The notes below the pieces were generated by a model. It worked only from the letters and a program-made list of their open reading frames with translations, was not told where the DNA came from and searched no databases. From positions 14,478,762 through 14,542,761 of the forward strand of contig CM075783.1 in assembly GCA_037974665.1 (NCBI GenBank): a stretch of DNA of 64,000 nucleotides, in the 5' to 3' direction. This document shows, piece after piece, positions 1-11,341 of this stretch (positions are counted from its first letter, which is position 1; each line of letters opens with the position of its first letter). The position numbers were made by a program, and so were the translations under genes. Source of the stretch: Ehretia macrophylla. Taxonomy: Eukaryota; Streptophyta; Magnoliopsida; Boraginales; Ehretiaceae.

Positions 1-763
1 AGATGAGTTAAATCCATTAGTTTATCCTAAAATCCCTCTGGGTAAAATGGATTTATCTTATCAGTTATTGCTTATATTAATTCAGTAAATTATACTTGTA
101 TTATTGAATGCTAATGTCATCCACTTTCTTCCGAATCAAGTTAACCCATGCTGCTAGTGGGTTCAAAGGTTTCCTACACCAAACCTTGTACAAGCAGGTT
201 TTTCGACAATTCCATCCTATGCCGATTCCAACTGAGATGTCCAAAATGGTTGGTAACTATAAATTTTCAATTTTAATATATTTTCACTTTTTGTGTATTA
301 GCTACGGATAATACACAAAATCCATTTCCATTCAAATGGATTATGTAAGGGTTTGCTAAATTCTGTGTTAATTAGTAGATGAGTTAAATCCATCAGTTTA
401 TCCTAAAATGCCATTGGGTAAAATTGATATATCTTATGAGTTATTGCAAATATTAATTCAGTAAATTATACTTGTATTATTGAATGCTAATGTCATCCAC
501 TTTCTTCCGAATCAAGTTAACCCATGCTGCTAGTGGGTTCAAAGGCTCCCCACACCAAATCTTGCACAAGCAGGTTTTTCGACAATTCCATCCCATGGCG
601 ATTCCAAATGAGATGCCCAAAATGGTTGGTAACTAGAATTTTCAATTTTAATATATTTTAACTTTATTTGTATTAGCTACGGATAATACACATAATCCAT
701 TCCTATTCAAATGGATTCTGTAAGGGTTTGCTAAATTCTGTGTTAATTAGTAGATGAGTTAAA
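1..763. repeat. 376-bp satellite array, tract 1 (2 units)
   Basis: Tandem copies of an AT-rich monomer. The landmark 'taacccatgctgctagtggg' recurs about every 376 bp. The tract begins before the window and is cut at 763 by solo LTR A1; the monomer resumes in register at 3229 after a duplicated TTAAA. The two units carry linked diagnostic variants (see the monomer-subtype finding). The 67-codon open frame in one unit is a by-product of the monomer and is not called as a gene. I do not recognise the satellite family. Confidence 0.95.
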
Positions 764-2256
764 TATGACACCCGAGAATTTCACCCTAAATTTATTATAA
801 TCGTTGCATACTTATGTGCGCATTTCTATGTGCATCATTTTTCTTGTTTAATTGTTTTTGTTGTGGGTTACTATTCATAGTATTTTCGACTGTTTCGAAA
901 GCTTGATTTTAAATTTTTCCTAAGTCACTCGACATTTAAAAGGAACCAAGAAATTTTCGTTTTGAACTTTCGAGCTTAGGAGTATGCATTTGAAAAATAT
1001 TTTCCGTGAGCTTTAAATAGTGTTACGTTAGAATAGTGCTAGTTATTAATTAAAAAGCATTTGTAATTGCAATTAGCCTTAATTGATCAATATTTGAGAC
1101 TACATAGCTTAGAATATTAATTATATACAACATATAAAACAACTAACTCATCAAATTAAAAGACACATAACATATTAGCTCATAAAAACATTTGCAAAAA
1201 TTCCATTCATGTCCCCATTTGGCCGTCCACTTCAAGGAGGAAAAAGGAGAAATTTTGCTTCTTCAATCCTGCACTTTGGGCTCTTAGATTGATCTTGGGA
1301 GGATTTTGAGCAACTTAGGACCTTCAACAACCTTCTTCATCTTCAAAAATTGTGAGGGAGTCTCATTTTCTTGATTTTAAAGTTTATGTGCATATGTTCA
1401 ATTTTATTGATTTGTCAATTATAGCTATATAACTTGTTATGAATGCTTCCTATGAGTTATTTAATGTCTCTAGAGCTAACTTTTGAGGTTTGATAACATA
1501 GTTAATGGTTGAATGTTGAATTTGATCAAAGAGATGATGAATAGTGCTTAGAACTAGGGTTTTGAGAAAATCTACAAATTGGCTTGAATTGATGCCTCAA
1601 TTAGGTGCTCTAGACCTTAGGGAAGATAGTTGAAAAGCCACGTTAAGTTGAAACACTCGAATTTGAACTTAATTGCATAATAAGCTTACTTTAGAAAAAG
1701 GGTTTTATACGTTAAGAAATCCGGGCAAATTTGGGCATCGATTTGGGTATCCTTGAGCTAAGGAAGCACCTTTGGTGCTTTCGTTTCGTGAAATTTGGGT
1801 TCGGTTAGTATGGCTATAGTTCAAACCCGTTCGGGGCCTTCCCGAACTTTTGCTTCAAAAATGAGTTTTAGTGACTTTAAAGGGTACCTTTGAGCTTAAT
1901 TAGGAATATAGAAAGACTAGGGTATGATTGGGAATTTCGAACCATGCTTAGGAGAAAGAAAGCTCGGTTAAAGAAAGGGGAAAAGTAGTTTTTTTGCCTT
2001 TTTAGTTGCAATTGGAACTTGTTGTGTGTTAGTAATGCCTTGCCTTGAATATTTAGGATGTATTTAAGTTATTTGAGTAGATTATTGGAATTAATTGTGT
2101 TGATTGCTTCTTTTGGCATCTATTAGTTAATATCGTGCATATATGAATTTTTATCGTGCATATATGTGAGGGCGGCCTACTTTGTGGTCCCTTTTACGTG
2201 TTATGTGATATATTGATTGTTTGTGACTTGTATTGGGTTGCGCAACCTATATCGGA

Positions 2257-2316
2257 CATGGTAGCGTCGAGAAACACGGGCGGCGTCGGGCTTGCCGTGC
2301 TCCCTCGACTACCATG
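2257..2316 (+). other. GC-rich stem-loop in LTR A1
   Basis: CATGGTAG (2257-2264) and TCGAG (2267-2271) pair with CTCGA (2304-2308) and CTACCATG (2309-2316), with only a two-base bulge between the two helices. The enclosed sequence contains the motif GGGCGGCGTCGGGCTTGCC, which can form an inner stem CACGG/CCGTG. The same arrangement is present in A2, A3 and both LTRs of C. A perfect 12-bp palindrome GGTTGCGCAACC lies just upstream (2236-2247). Function is unknown; an RNA fold in the transcript leader or a protein-binding site are both possible. Confidence 0.6.
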
Positions 2317-2517
2317 GTGCCTATTCCCTTTCTCGCTGAGGCATACTCCCCTACCCCAGAGGCGTGGTTCACCTGCTGGGCATGGACCTACCTCGGGAGA
2401 AAGGGTCGTAGGATCGGGATACATCCGGAGTATCCCAATTGTGGTGTTTGGGGTTTGCCGGCATGTTCGTGATGCTCGTGGATCGTGGCTCGTGGATGAA
2501 GTCTTGGAAGTGGAACC

Positions 2518-2678
2518 GTATCCTTTTTAAAGTGATTAATAGTTTGACTTATTGTCTTGATAGTTTATGTGGCTTGTATGTGTTTACTTGTGTTGCATAT
2601 CATATTGCACGTTGGCATGCTGCATCACCTCCCTCGCTGGGCAACTTTGTTGCTCACTCCTCATTTGAAATGTTTCAG
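2518..2678 (+). other. Intron-like cassette in LTR A1
   Basis: A T-rich 161-nt segment opening with GTATCCTTTTT, an exact match to the U12-type donor consensus RTATCCTTT, and closing with ATGTTTCAG. A hairpin GGGCAAC-TTT-GTTGCTC sits at 2639-2655, 23 nt before the final AG. The sequence before it is GC-rich and the sequence after it is purine-rich (GAGAAG then GAAGAAGAAGAAG), a contrast typical of plant exon/intron edges. It is followed by a short open frame (2681-2752) starting EAEVNPQL. No transcript evidence is available here. Confidence 0.45.
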
Positions 2679-3228
2679 GAGAAGCTGAGGTGAATCCCCA
2701 ACTGTTAGAAGTAGGAGAAGAAGAAGAAGTTCAAGTAGATCAGAATCCGTGATCTTGTGTGCTGAGGTGGATTTTATGTGCTTCTTGCGTGGAGTTCTTG
2801 TTATTAATGTATTTTGAGACTTTGGAGTCTTGTATATATATATGTCTAGTAGATGGGTACTAGGATGTTAAAGAAAGTTGTTGGATTGTAATAATGAATT
2901 CTAGACTTTAATTTCCCTTGCATGCTTGGAGTGTTTGTTAATCTTCATATGGAACTTAGAATTTTATTGTTTTTAATTACTTATGACTAAAACCAGCTTA
3001 TCTCGCATGCTTGTGTGCTTTAGTAGAATATTGTTGCTCCAAGGCTTGGATGGCCTTGTGATTGTGTTTTGGCTTTGGAGTTATTGTTGATAAGTTGTTG
3101 CTTTTAGTTCAGATGTCTTGAATGAATGTTTACAGGTAACAGTTTTGTCCTAGGTACAGAGGAGACTCTGTCCGAGTGACGGGTCCGAGCCTGACTATTA
3201 GCGTGGGGGTTGTGTTCGGGGCGTTACA

Positions 3229-4423
3229 TTAAATCCATCAGTTTATCCTAAAATCCCATTGGGTAAAATGGATTTATCTTATGAGTTATTGCTTATATTA
3301 ATTCAGTAAATTATACTTGTATTATTGAATGCTAATGTCATTCACTTTCTTCCGAATCAAGTTAACCCATGCTGCTAGTGGGTTCAAAGGCTCCCTACTC
3401 CAAACCTTGCACAAGCAGGTTTTTCGACAATTCCATCCCATGTCGATTCCAACTGAAATGCCCAAAATGATTGGTAACTATAAATTTTCAATTTTAATAT
3501 ATTTTCACTTTTTGTGTATTAGCTACGGATAATACACAAAATCCATTCCCATTCAAATGGATTCTTTAAGGGTTTGCTAAATTAAGTGTTAATTAGTAGA
3601 TGAGTTAAATCCATCAATTTATCTTAAAATCCCATTGGGTAAAATGGATTTATCTCATGAGTTATTTCTTATATTAATTCAGTAAATTATACTTGTATTA
3701 TTGAATGCTATTGTCATCCACTTTCTTCCGAATCAAGTTAACCCATGCTGCTAGTGGGTCCAAAGGCTCCCTACACCAAACCTTGCACAAGCAGGTTTTT
3801 CGACAATTCCATCCCCTGCCGATTCCAACTGAGATGCCCAAAATGGTTGGTAACTATAAATTTTCAATTTTAATATATTTTCACTTTTTGTGTATTAGCT
3901 ACGGATAATAGATAATACACAAAATCCATTCCCATTCAAATGGATTTTGTAAGGGTTTGCAAAATTCTGTGTTAATTAGTAGATGAGTTAAATCCATCAG
4001 TTTATTCTAAAATCCCATTGGACAAAATGGATTTATCTTATGAGTTATTGCTTATATTAATTCAATAAATTATACTTGTATTATTGAAGGCTAATGTCAT
4101 CCACTTTCTTCCAAATCAAGTTAACCCATGCTGCTAGTGGGTTCAAAGGCTCCCTACACCAAACCTTCCACAAGCAGGTTTTTTGACAATTCCATCCCAT
4201 GTCGATTCCAAATGAGATGCCCAAAATGGTTGGTAACTAGAATTTTCAATTTTAATATATTTTCACATTTTGTGTATTAGCTACGGATAATACACAAAAT
4301 CAATTCCGATTCAAATGGATTCTGTAAGGGTTTGCTAAATTCTATGTTAATTAGTAGATGAGTTAAATCCATTAGTTTATCCTAAAATCCCATTGCGTAA
4401 AATGGATTTATCTTATGAGTTAT
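3229..4423. repeat. 376-bp satellite array, tract 2 (3 units)
   Basis: Three monomers in phase with tract 1, bounded by solo LTRs A1 and D. Each monomer carries two inverted repeats built on the same half-site: TAAATCCAT/ATGGATTTA (3230-3238 and 3268-3276) and AATCCATT/AATGGATT (3540-3547 and 3556-3563, loop of 8). Unit spacing is 376 bp, for example landmark starts at about 3329 and 3705. Confidence 0.95.
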
Positions 4424-7400
4424 TGTAACGCCTCGATCCCTCACGAGACCGGAGGCTCTAATAACCATGCTATTCTCAACCCAATACCAAACCCGGTCAT
4501 AAAATTTTAGGGAAAGATAGACAGAGTTTCCTCTGTACCGCGGACATTTTTCGAACCTGTAAATGCTCAAATTAGCCACAATATACTAAAACAAGCTTTT
4601 ATAATTAAAATTCAAAGGTTCAAGGTCATCCAAGCCAGGAGACAAACAACAACTCCAAATCACACATGCATGCACCCAACTTAACTTTTCATTAAACCTT
4701 TTTAACATGCCATCCTATGATAACATTAGAGCAATTTTAGAAGTTGAAATCAACACCTCTAAACATACACCCCCAAGCATGCAAGAACTAAAAGGAGAAT
4801 TAAAAGTTATTACAAGCCATAATATCTCAAAGCTAACATTACAACCAGCAGCTTTCGACTTGCAACTACAAGAATATACATAACCTTAAGGCCACAAAAT
4901 AGATCATGTTATAGCAATACAAGTACACCATGTAACAACAAGAAGGCAAATCCACCTTAGACAACAAACACATAACAACTAGGGCAAAGGCTCAGTCTGA
5001 ACTTTTTCCTCTTCCACTAGCACCTCAACTAGTTGGGGTTCACCCTCAGCACTTCCTAAAACATGTTTAGCGAGGTATGAGCAATCACAATTGCTCAGTG
5101 AGGGATAAGGTCTACCGAGGATGTGCAATGCAGCAACTTAACACAATTAATACAATAGATAAATAGTGAATAACAATTCTAATACCACATTTTAAAAGGA
5201 TACAATCGATAACCCTTATCACTCCAAATCTTCGATCCCCGATCCACGAACCACGATCTCGATCTCGATATGCCGGCATCCCTTACACCAATGGGTACTC
5301 CGGATGTACTCGATCCTACGACCCAACACCCCCTGGCAATCTCCTGACCAGGCGAGTGAGGGAATAGCAGACAGAGCTAAGGCAACCAACACTGGCAAGC
5401 CCGATGCCGCCCAGCGAGGCCATCGCATCCGCCGCAACAATGAGGTTGCGCAACCACGATGCAATGCAAGAATGATAACAATGACAATATAATTAGGAAA
5501 CACATTTAAGGACAAAAAGTAAGTTGTTCTCGCACCAAGTTACAATTTAGCAACAATAAGCATATATCAATTACGCAATTATACTAAACAATATACTCTT
5601 TTAGAAAGAAAATAAACTATGATGCACGTAAGGATGCAGGTCCCTCACCTCTACCGAGCTCCAAGATGTAAGTTTGAATCACATCATTTCCAGTCACCTT
5701 GAACCTATGAGCAAACATTACTTCAATTACTCTTTAACTACAACATTCATTAATTATTCAGCTAGGTTAGCTAACTTATAACTTCGCTTATTTAGCATAT
5801 ATACAATATCTATTAGAATTCTATTTTTAATAAAACACCACTTTTATATACTTTAACTTAACATATATTCCATATTTTCAATAGTCTACAAGTTAATTAA
5901 GAAGATAGTTCAAAAACTTAAAGGAGAATGATTCAACCAGCATGCTATAACTAGATATAAACCGAGCTAAAATTTAGTTTAACTAAGATCAACACATGAG
6001 CCTGCAGTTACTCATACTATTTCTCATTTATTTTAGTTAATAACTTGTACAAGAAACTAATTCACTCCACATACAATAAACTAGCCATTAACTCAACTCA
6101 AAGAATTTCTCCAAAGAATTTATAGATAATAAAGGTTAGGTTACTTTAATGTTCAAATGACACATTCATTCACAATGACACTACCCAGTCTTTTACTACT
6201 TTAATGAACTTCTAATTCATATTCTACTTTACTTACAATAGTTAGTAATATCTCTATGAAGATAGCCCAACATTAGCACATAGGGAAAGAAATGCATTTA
6301 TCAACTAATAGAAAAGTTAACTATCAACCATTTAATAACTAACATACTATTTTAGTAAAATAACTATACTTCAAGCTAAGATTCTAACATATCACTAGTA
6401 GTATTAACTTAAGTTAATTACATTTAACATATAATAGACAACTATCAACTTACAATTAACCTTACATGTAGTTTCAAAAAGCATTAAACACATTCTTCCA
6501 CATAGTTTACTTGACCTTTCTAAGTGGTCACTAGTTGCACATTGATAACAACAACTAATTCTAACAGTTAAATTGTTTAGCATATATAGAAACATTACCT
6601 ATGTCTAAAGGTGGTGACCATCACAACTCTACTAGCATTTCTCATTCACAGTCGAATAGAATAGCTTTCAATTTAAATTAACTTTACTAGCAATTAGATT
6701 TCAATTACAATTCATGAAAACAACATAACTATAAGAGCCCCATTACGTTATTAATCATCCAAGGACACTACACAATAAGGTCTTGATCGAATACATCCAA
6801 TTAGAACTGAATTATATCATTACTATAGCAAAATAACAACAAAATTCAGATTCTCGCGTAACAGGGCATTTCTGACACATCTCACCAAAATGATCATAAC
6901 TTGCTCTAGACAACTCCGATTAATGCACCGTAAAAAGCTGTAGAAACTAGACTCGTATGGCTTTCTAATGGTATATAATTCAACCCCTAATCCTTCTCCA
7001 ATTAATACAGTTTTAAGCTCGAAGTTGCCTCAATGCAGTTAGAATAGAAGTAGTTTATACAAGCAAATAAGCAGTTTTACAAAAGGGCATATACAAGATA
7101 TAATTAGAATTACATCAAAAGTTCCAAACCAACTTGAAACTACATTTAAACATTCAAGAAGTCATGCCAAGGTCTTAGAAGCGCGAGACAACCGAAATTG
7201 CACCTAAACCCCTTTGTTATTCAAGTTATTTCTCCTCCAAACCAAAGTTAATGATTCAAATTCAAAGGGAAACTCTACCAACCTTCTAACTAACCCTCAA
7301 GGAACCCTTTCAACCCTTTAACTCATTCAAATGCCCGCAATAACCCCGAAAGCCCCAAATTCCCTCTTATAGCTTTACACTACACCTACCTCATCCGGGC

Positions 7401-8424
7401 TTCAAACAAGGATTAGCAAAACTTCTATAGCACCTAGGTAGCCTAAGAATACTAAAGGTGAAGCCCGAATCCACCCGGATTCGCATTTACCCCGAAACCC
7501 CTTTGTTAAAGTCGACTATTTCACGTTTTATGCAATTTTAGAGCAATCCAAGTGTACGGGGCTATTAGACTATCTTCATTAGCACCTAAAACATCTATTA
7601 TGAGTGTTGAATCAAGCTAATACGTGCAATTACACAAAACCTTAGAAAAACGTCACTATTCACCTCATAAATCAAACTAACGATTCTAACCGTTTAAAAA
7701 GCAAAACAATGGCTCAAATATGTTCTCTAGCACTCATATACAAGGTATAATAGCATAGATAAACAATACATTAGCATTTGGTCACATTTTCAACAAATCA
7801 AGAAAATAGCAACTATTTTAAAATGCGAAAATAAGCCATGAAATCCATCACCAATGCGCGTAGGAACACCTAGGAGGCTTGCACACACCCTAAACTATTT
7901 GCTCTAGGCTTGGATGGGCTTGGATTGAAGAGTTGGAGAGCAAAACTTCCTTCTTTCTTCCTGTTTGCTGCTGTCCGTTTTTCTGCTTCTGTTTTCAGCT
8001 TTTTTTTTTTTTTTTTTTGTATATTATGAGCTTAAGTGGTGTTGTGTGAGTTATATATTAATGTGGGTCAAGTTGGGTGCTTATGTGGGTTATTTAAATG
8101 AGTCTAACAAGCTCTAAAACGAGTCTAAGGTGCAAAACGAATGCTAGTTAATTAAAACACTAAGTTAAATTACGTAACACTATTCCTAGTTTGCTAAAAC
8201 ATTTTCTAAACGAGTGCTCCTATCGCTCCTAGCTCAAAAGCATATTTTTCTCATTCCTAAAATAATTAATATGATTTAATAAAAATGCTAATTCATTAAT
8301 ATAATGCAGTTGAAAAATGGAATGAATAGTAACTAAGAAAGACAATAAGTAAAGCACAGAATAAAATTCGCAATTAATGGGTGCAACAGTTAAAAATGTG
8401 TACGGTAGAATTTCGGGTGTCACA
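4424..8424 (-). mobile_element. Solo LTR D (Ty3/gypsy, 4001 bp)
   Basis: Flanked by a perfect 5-bp duplication GTTAT (4419-4423 and 8425-8429) and by TG...CA ends. Read on the minus strand it begins TGTGACACCCGAAATTCTACC and ends GGCGTTACA, the same edges as family A. Its first ~400 bases resemble A2/A3, and the A-tract at 8018-8000 (minus sense) falls at the same offset as in A2 and A3. It is about 1.5 kb longer than family A because of extra AT-rich sequence in the middle. It keeps the GGGCGGCATCGGGCTTGCC motif near 5413-5395 and the intron-like cassette. No coding domain, primer site or polypurine tract was found, so a solo LTR is the simplest reading. Confidence 0.85.
5056..5203 (-). other. 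Intron-like cassette in LTR D
   Basis: Minus-strand, U-rich, 148 nt, opening GTATCCTTTT and closing CATGTTTTAG. Hairpin GAGCAAT-TGTG-ATTGCTC at 5096-5079 lies 23 nt before the acceptor-like AG, the same spacing as in families A, B and C although the stem sequence differs. A short open frame of 24 codons (5053-4979, beginning SAEGEPQLVE and ending in a stop) follows in the same phase as in the other families. Confidence 0.42.
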
Positions 8425-10706
8425 GTTATTGCTTATATTAATTCAGCAAATTATACTTGTATTATTGAATGCTAATGTCATCCACTTTCTTCCGAATCAA
8501 GTTAACCCATGCTGCTAGTGGGTTCAAAGGCTTCCTACACCAAACCTTGCACAAGCAGGTTTTTCGACAATTCCATCCCATGCCGATTCCAAATGAGATG
8601 CCCAAAATGGTTGGTAACTAGAATTTTCAATTTTAATATGTTTCCACTTTTTGTGTATTAGCTACGGATAATACACAAAATCCATTCCGATTCAAATGGA
8701 TTCTATAAGGGTTTGCTAAATTCTGTGTTAATTAGTAGATGAGTTAAATCCATCAGTTTATCCTAAAATCCCATTGCGTAAAATGGATTTATCTTATGAG
8801 TTATTGCTTATATTAATTCAGTAAATTATACTTGTATTACTGAATGCTAATGTCATCCACTTTCTTCCGAATCAAGTTAACCCATGCTGCTAGTGGGTTC
8901 AAAGGCTCCCTACACCAAACCTTGCACAAGCAGGTTTTTCGACAATTTCATCCCATGCCGATTCCATTTGAGATGCCCAAAATGGTTGGTAACTATAAAT
9001 TTTCAATTTTAATATATTTTCACTTTTTGTGTATTAGTTACGGATAATACACAAAATCCATTCCCATTCAAATGGATTCTGTAAGGGTTTGCAAAATTCT
9101 GTGTTAATTAGCAGATGAGTTAAATCCATCAGTTTATCCTAAAATCCCATTTCGTAAAATGGATTTATCTTATGAGTTATTGCTTATATTAATTCAGTAA
9201 ATTATACTTGTATTATTGAATGCTAATGTCATCCACATTCTTCCTAATCAAGTTAACCCATGCTGTTAGTGGGTTCAAAGGCTCCCTAAACCAAACTTCG
9301 CACAAGCAGGTTTTTCGACAATTCCATCCCATGCCGATTCCAAATGAGATGCCCAAAATGGTTGGTAACTAGAATTTTTAATTTTAATATATTTTCACTT
9401 TTTGTGTATTAGCTACGGATAATACACAAAGTCCATTCCGATTCAAATGGATTATGTAAGGGTTTGCTAAATTCAGTGTTAATTAGTATATGAGTTAAAT
9501 CCATCAGTTTATCCTAAAATCCCATTGCGTAAAATGGATTTATCTTATGAGTTATTGCTTATATTAATTCAGTAAATTATACTTGTATTATTGAATGCTA
9601 ATGTCATCCACTTTCTTCCGAATCAAGTTAACCCATGCTGCTAATGGGTTCAAAGGCTCCCTACACCAAACCTTGCACAAGCAGGTTTTTCGACAATTCC
9701 ATCCCATGTCGATTCCAAATGAGATGCCCAAAATGGTTGGTAACTAGAATTTTCAATTTTAATATATTTTCACTTTTTGTGTATTAGCTACGGATAATAC
9801 ACAAAATCAATTCCGATTCGAATGGATTCTGTAAGGGTTTGCTAAATTCTATGTTAATTAGTAGATGAGTTAAATCCATCAGTTTATCCTAAAATCCCAT
9901 TGCGTAAAATGGATTTATCTTATGAGTTATTGCTTATATTAATTCAGTAAATTATACTTGTATTATTGAATGCTAATGTCATCCACTTTCTTCTGAATCA
10001 AGTTAACCCATGCTGTTAGTGGGTTCAAAGGCTCCCGACACCAAACCTTGCACAAGTAGGTTTTTCGACAATTCCATCCCATGTCGATTCCAAATGAGAT
10101 GCCCAAAATGGTTGGTAACTAGAATTTTCAATTTTAATATATTTTCACTTTTTGTGTATTAGCTACGGATAATACACAAAATCCATTCCGATTCAAATGG
10201 ATTCTTTAAGGGTTTCCCAAATTCTGTGTTAATTAGTAGATGAGTTAAATCCATCAGTTTGTCCTAAAATCCCATTGCGTAAAATGGATTTATCTTATGA
10301 GTTATTGCTTATATTAATTCAGTAAATTATACTTGTATTATTCAATGTTAATGTCATCCACTTTCTTCCGAATCAAGTTAACCCATGCTGCTAGTGGGTT
10401 CAAAGGCTCCCTACACCAAACCTTGCACAAGCAGGTTTTTCGACAATTCCACCCCTTGCCGATTCCAACTGAGATGCCCAAAATGGTTGGTAACTAGAAA
10501 TTTTCAATTTTTATATATTTTCACTTTTTGTGTATTAGCTACGGATAATACACAAAATCCATTCCCATTCAAATGGATTATGTAAGAGTTTGATAAATTC
10601 TGTGTTAATTAGTAGATGAGTTAAATCCATCAGTTTATCCTAAAATCCCATTGGGTAAAATGGATTTATCTTATGAGTTATTGCTTATATTAATTCAGTA
10701 AATTAT
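8425..10706. repeat. 376-bp satellite array, tract 3 (6 units)
   Basis: Six monomers continuing the array after LTR D, ending at the ATTAT target site of element B2 (10702-10706). Most units are the 'aaatgagat ... actagaat' subtype. The unit near 10380 combines variants of both subtypes. Confidence 0.95.
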
Positions 10707-11341
10707 TGTCACGCCCCAACTCGACCCTCCTATAATCAGTCAGGACGCAACGGAATTTTGGCAGTATAACGACAGTAAATAGGATACCGAGGCTCTAAAC
10801 CAACCTCAATAGACATCATACATCAACTCCACAAACCATACAACAAACAACTCCTCAATAATAACAACATACATCATAACCATATTATACAATAAACATT
10901 CCTCGTTATACGCCTCCGTTCCAACATAATACATGAACCTTTAATATACATTACCAAGAACATGTTGAGCCAATCTAGCAACCTAATCATAAACAAAAGA
11001 AAGGCTACTAGGACAACATCAACTAATTCATTAACTTAATAACATCTTATACATTATAAACTACAAAGCAGATAAAAGTCTACTAAGTTAATTTACAAGA
11101 TAATAAAACATGTACGACATCACGGATAAGACTCTGGAACATAGGACTCATCCACGTAAGGCACGTTTTCCACATTCTCCACTTCAGGAGGCACGTACCC
11201 GTAATCCTGCGAAAGTACACCTGTATGCATGCAATAATAGAGAGTGAGCTTATATAAAATAAGCCCAGCTAAGATCCGATAGATCTCGAGCAAGGTCTAC
11301 TAAACTCCTTAGAATAATCCTTTGAGTCACTAGACACACAA
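10707..11341 (-). repeat. B2 3' LTR, segment 1 of 4
   Basis: Matches 41981-42614 of the right B2 LTR almost base for base. Interrupted at 11341 by B1, whose target duplication CACAA is at 11337-11341 and 21205-21209. It includes the acceptor-like end of the B2 intron-like cassette, so B1 landed inside that cassette. Confidence 0.93.

Larger units (their letters stand above)
764..3228 (+). mobile_element. Solo LTR A1 (Ty3/gypsy, family A, 2465 bp)
   Basis: A 2465-bp segment inside a satellite monomer, flanked by the 5-bp duplication TTAAA (759-763 and 3229-3233). It starts near TATGACACCCGAG, probably a decayed TG end, and ends GGGGCGTTACA. It has no primer site, polypurine tract or coding domain, so it reads as a solo LTR left by LTR-LTR recombination. 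The GC-rich block at 2236-2480 is nearly identical to that in A2, A3 and C, whereas its first ~450 bp and last ~150 bp differ from A2/A3. Sense is the plus strand, judged by homology with the LTRs of element C. Plant-type poly(A) context (TGTAATAATG-like) lies around 2885-2900. Confidence 0.88.

Noticed and set aside
2156-2530. Open frames of up to 124 codons in the GC-rich block of family A and C LTRs
   Set aside because: Several frames on both strands are open at once because the block is GC-rich, and frame is not kept between D and A. Conservation looks nucleotide-level (fold, palindrome) rather than protein-level.
1-10706. CRISPR-like array (regular direct repeats)
   Set aside because: The repeat unit is the whole 376-bp monomer with no unique spacers; this is a eukaryotic satellite.
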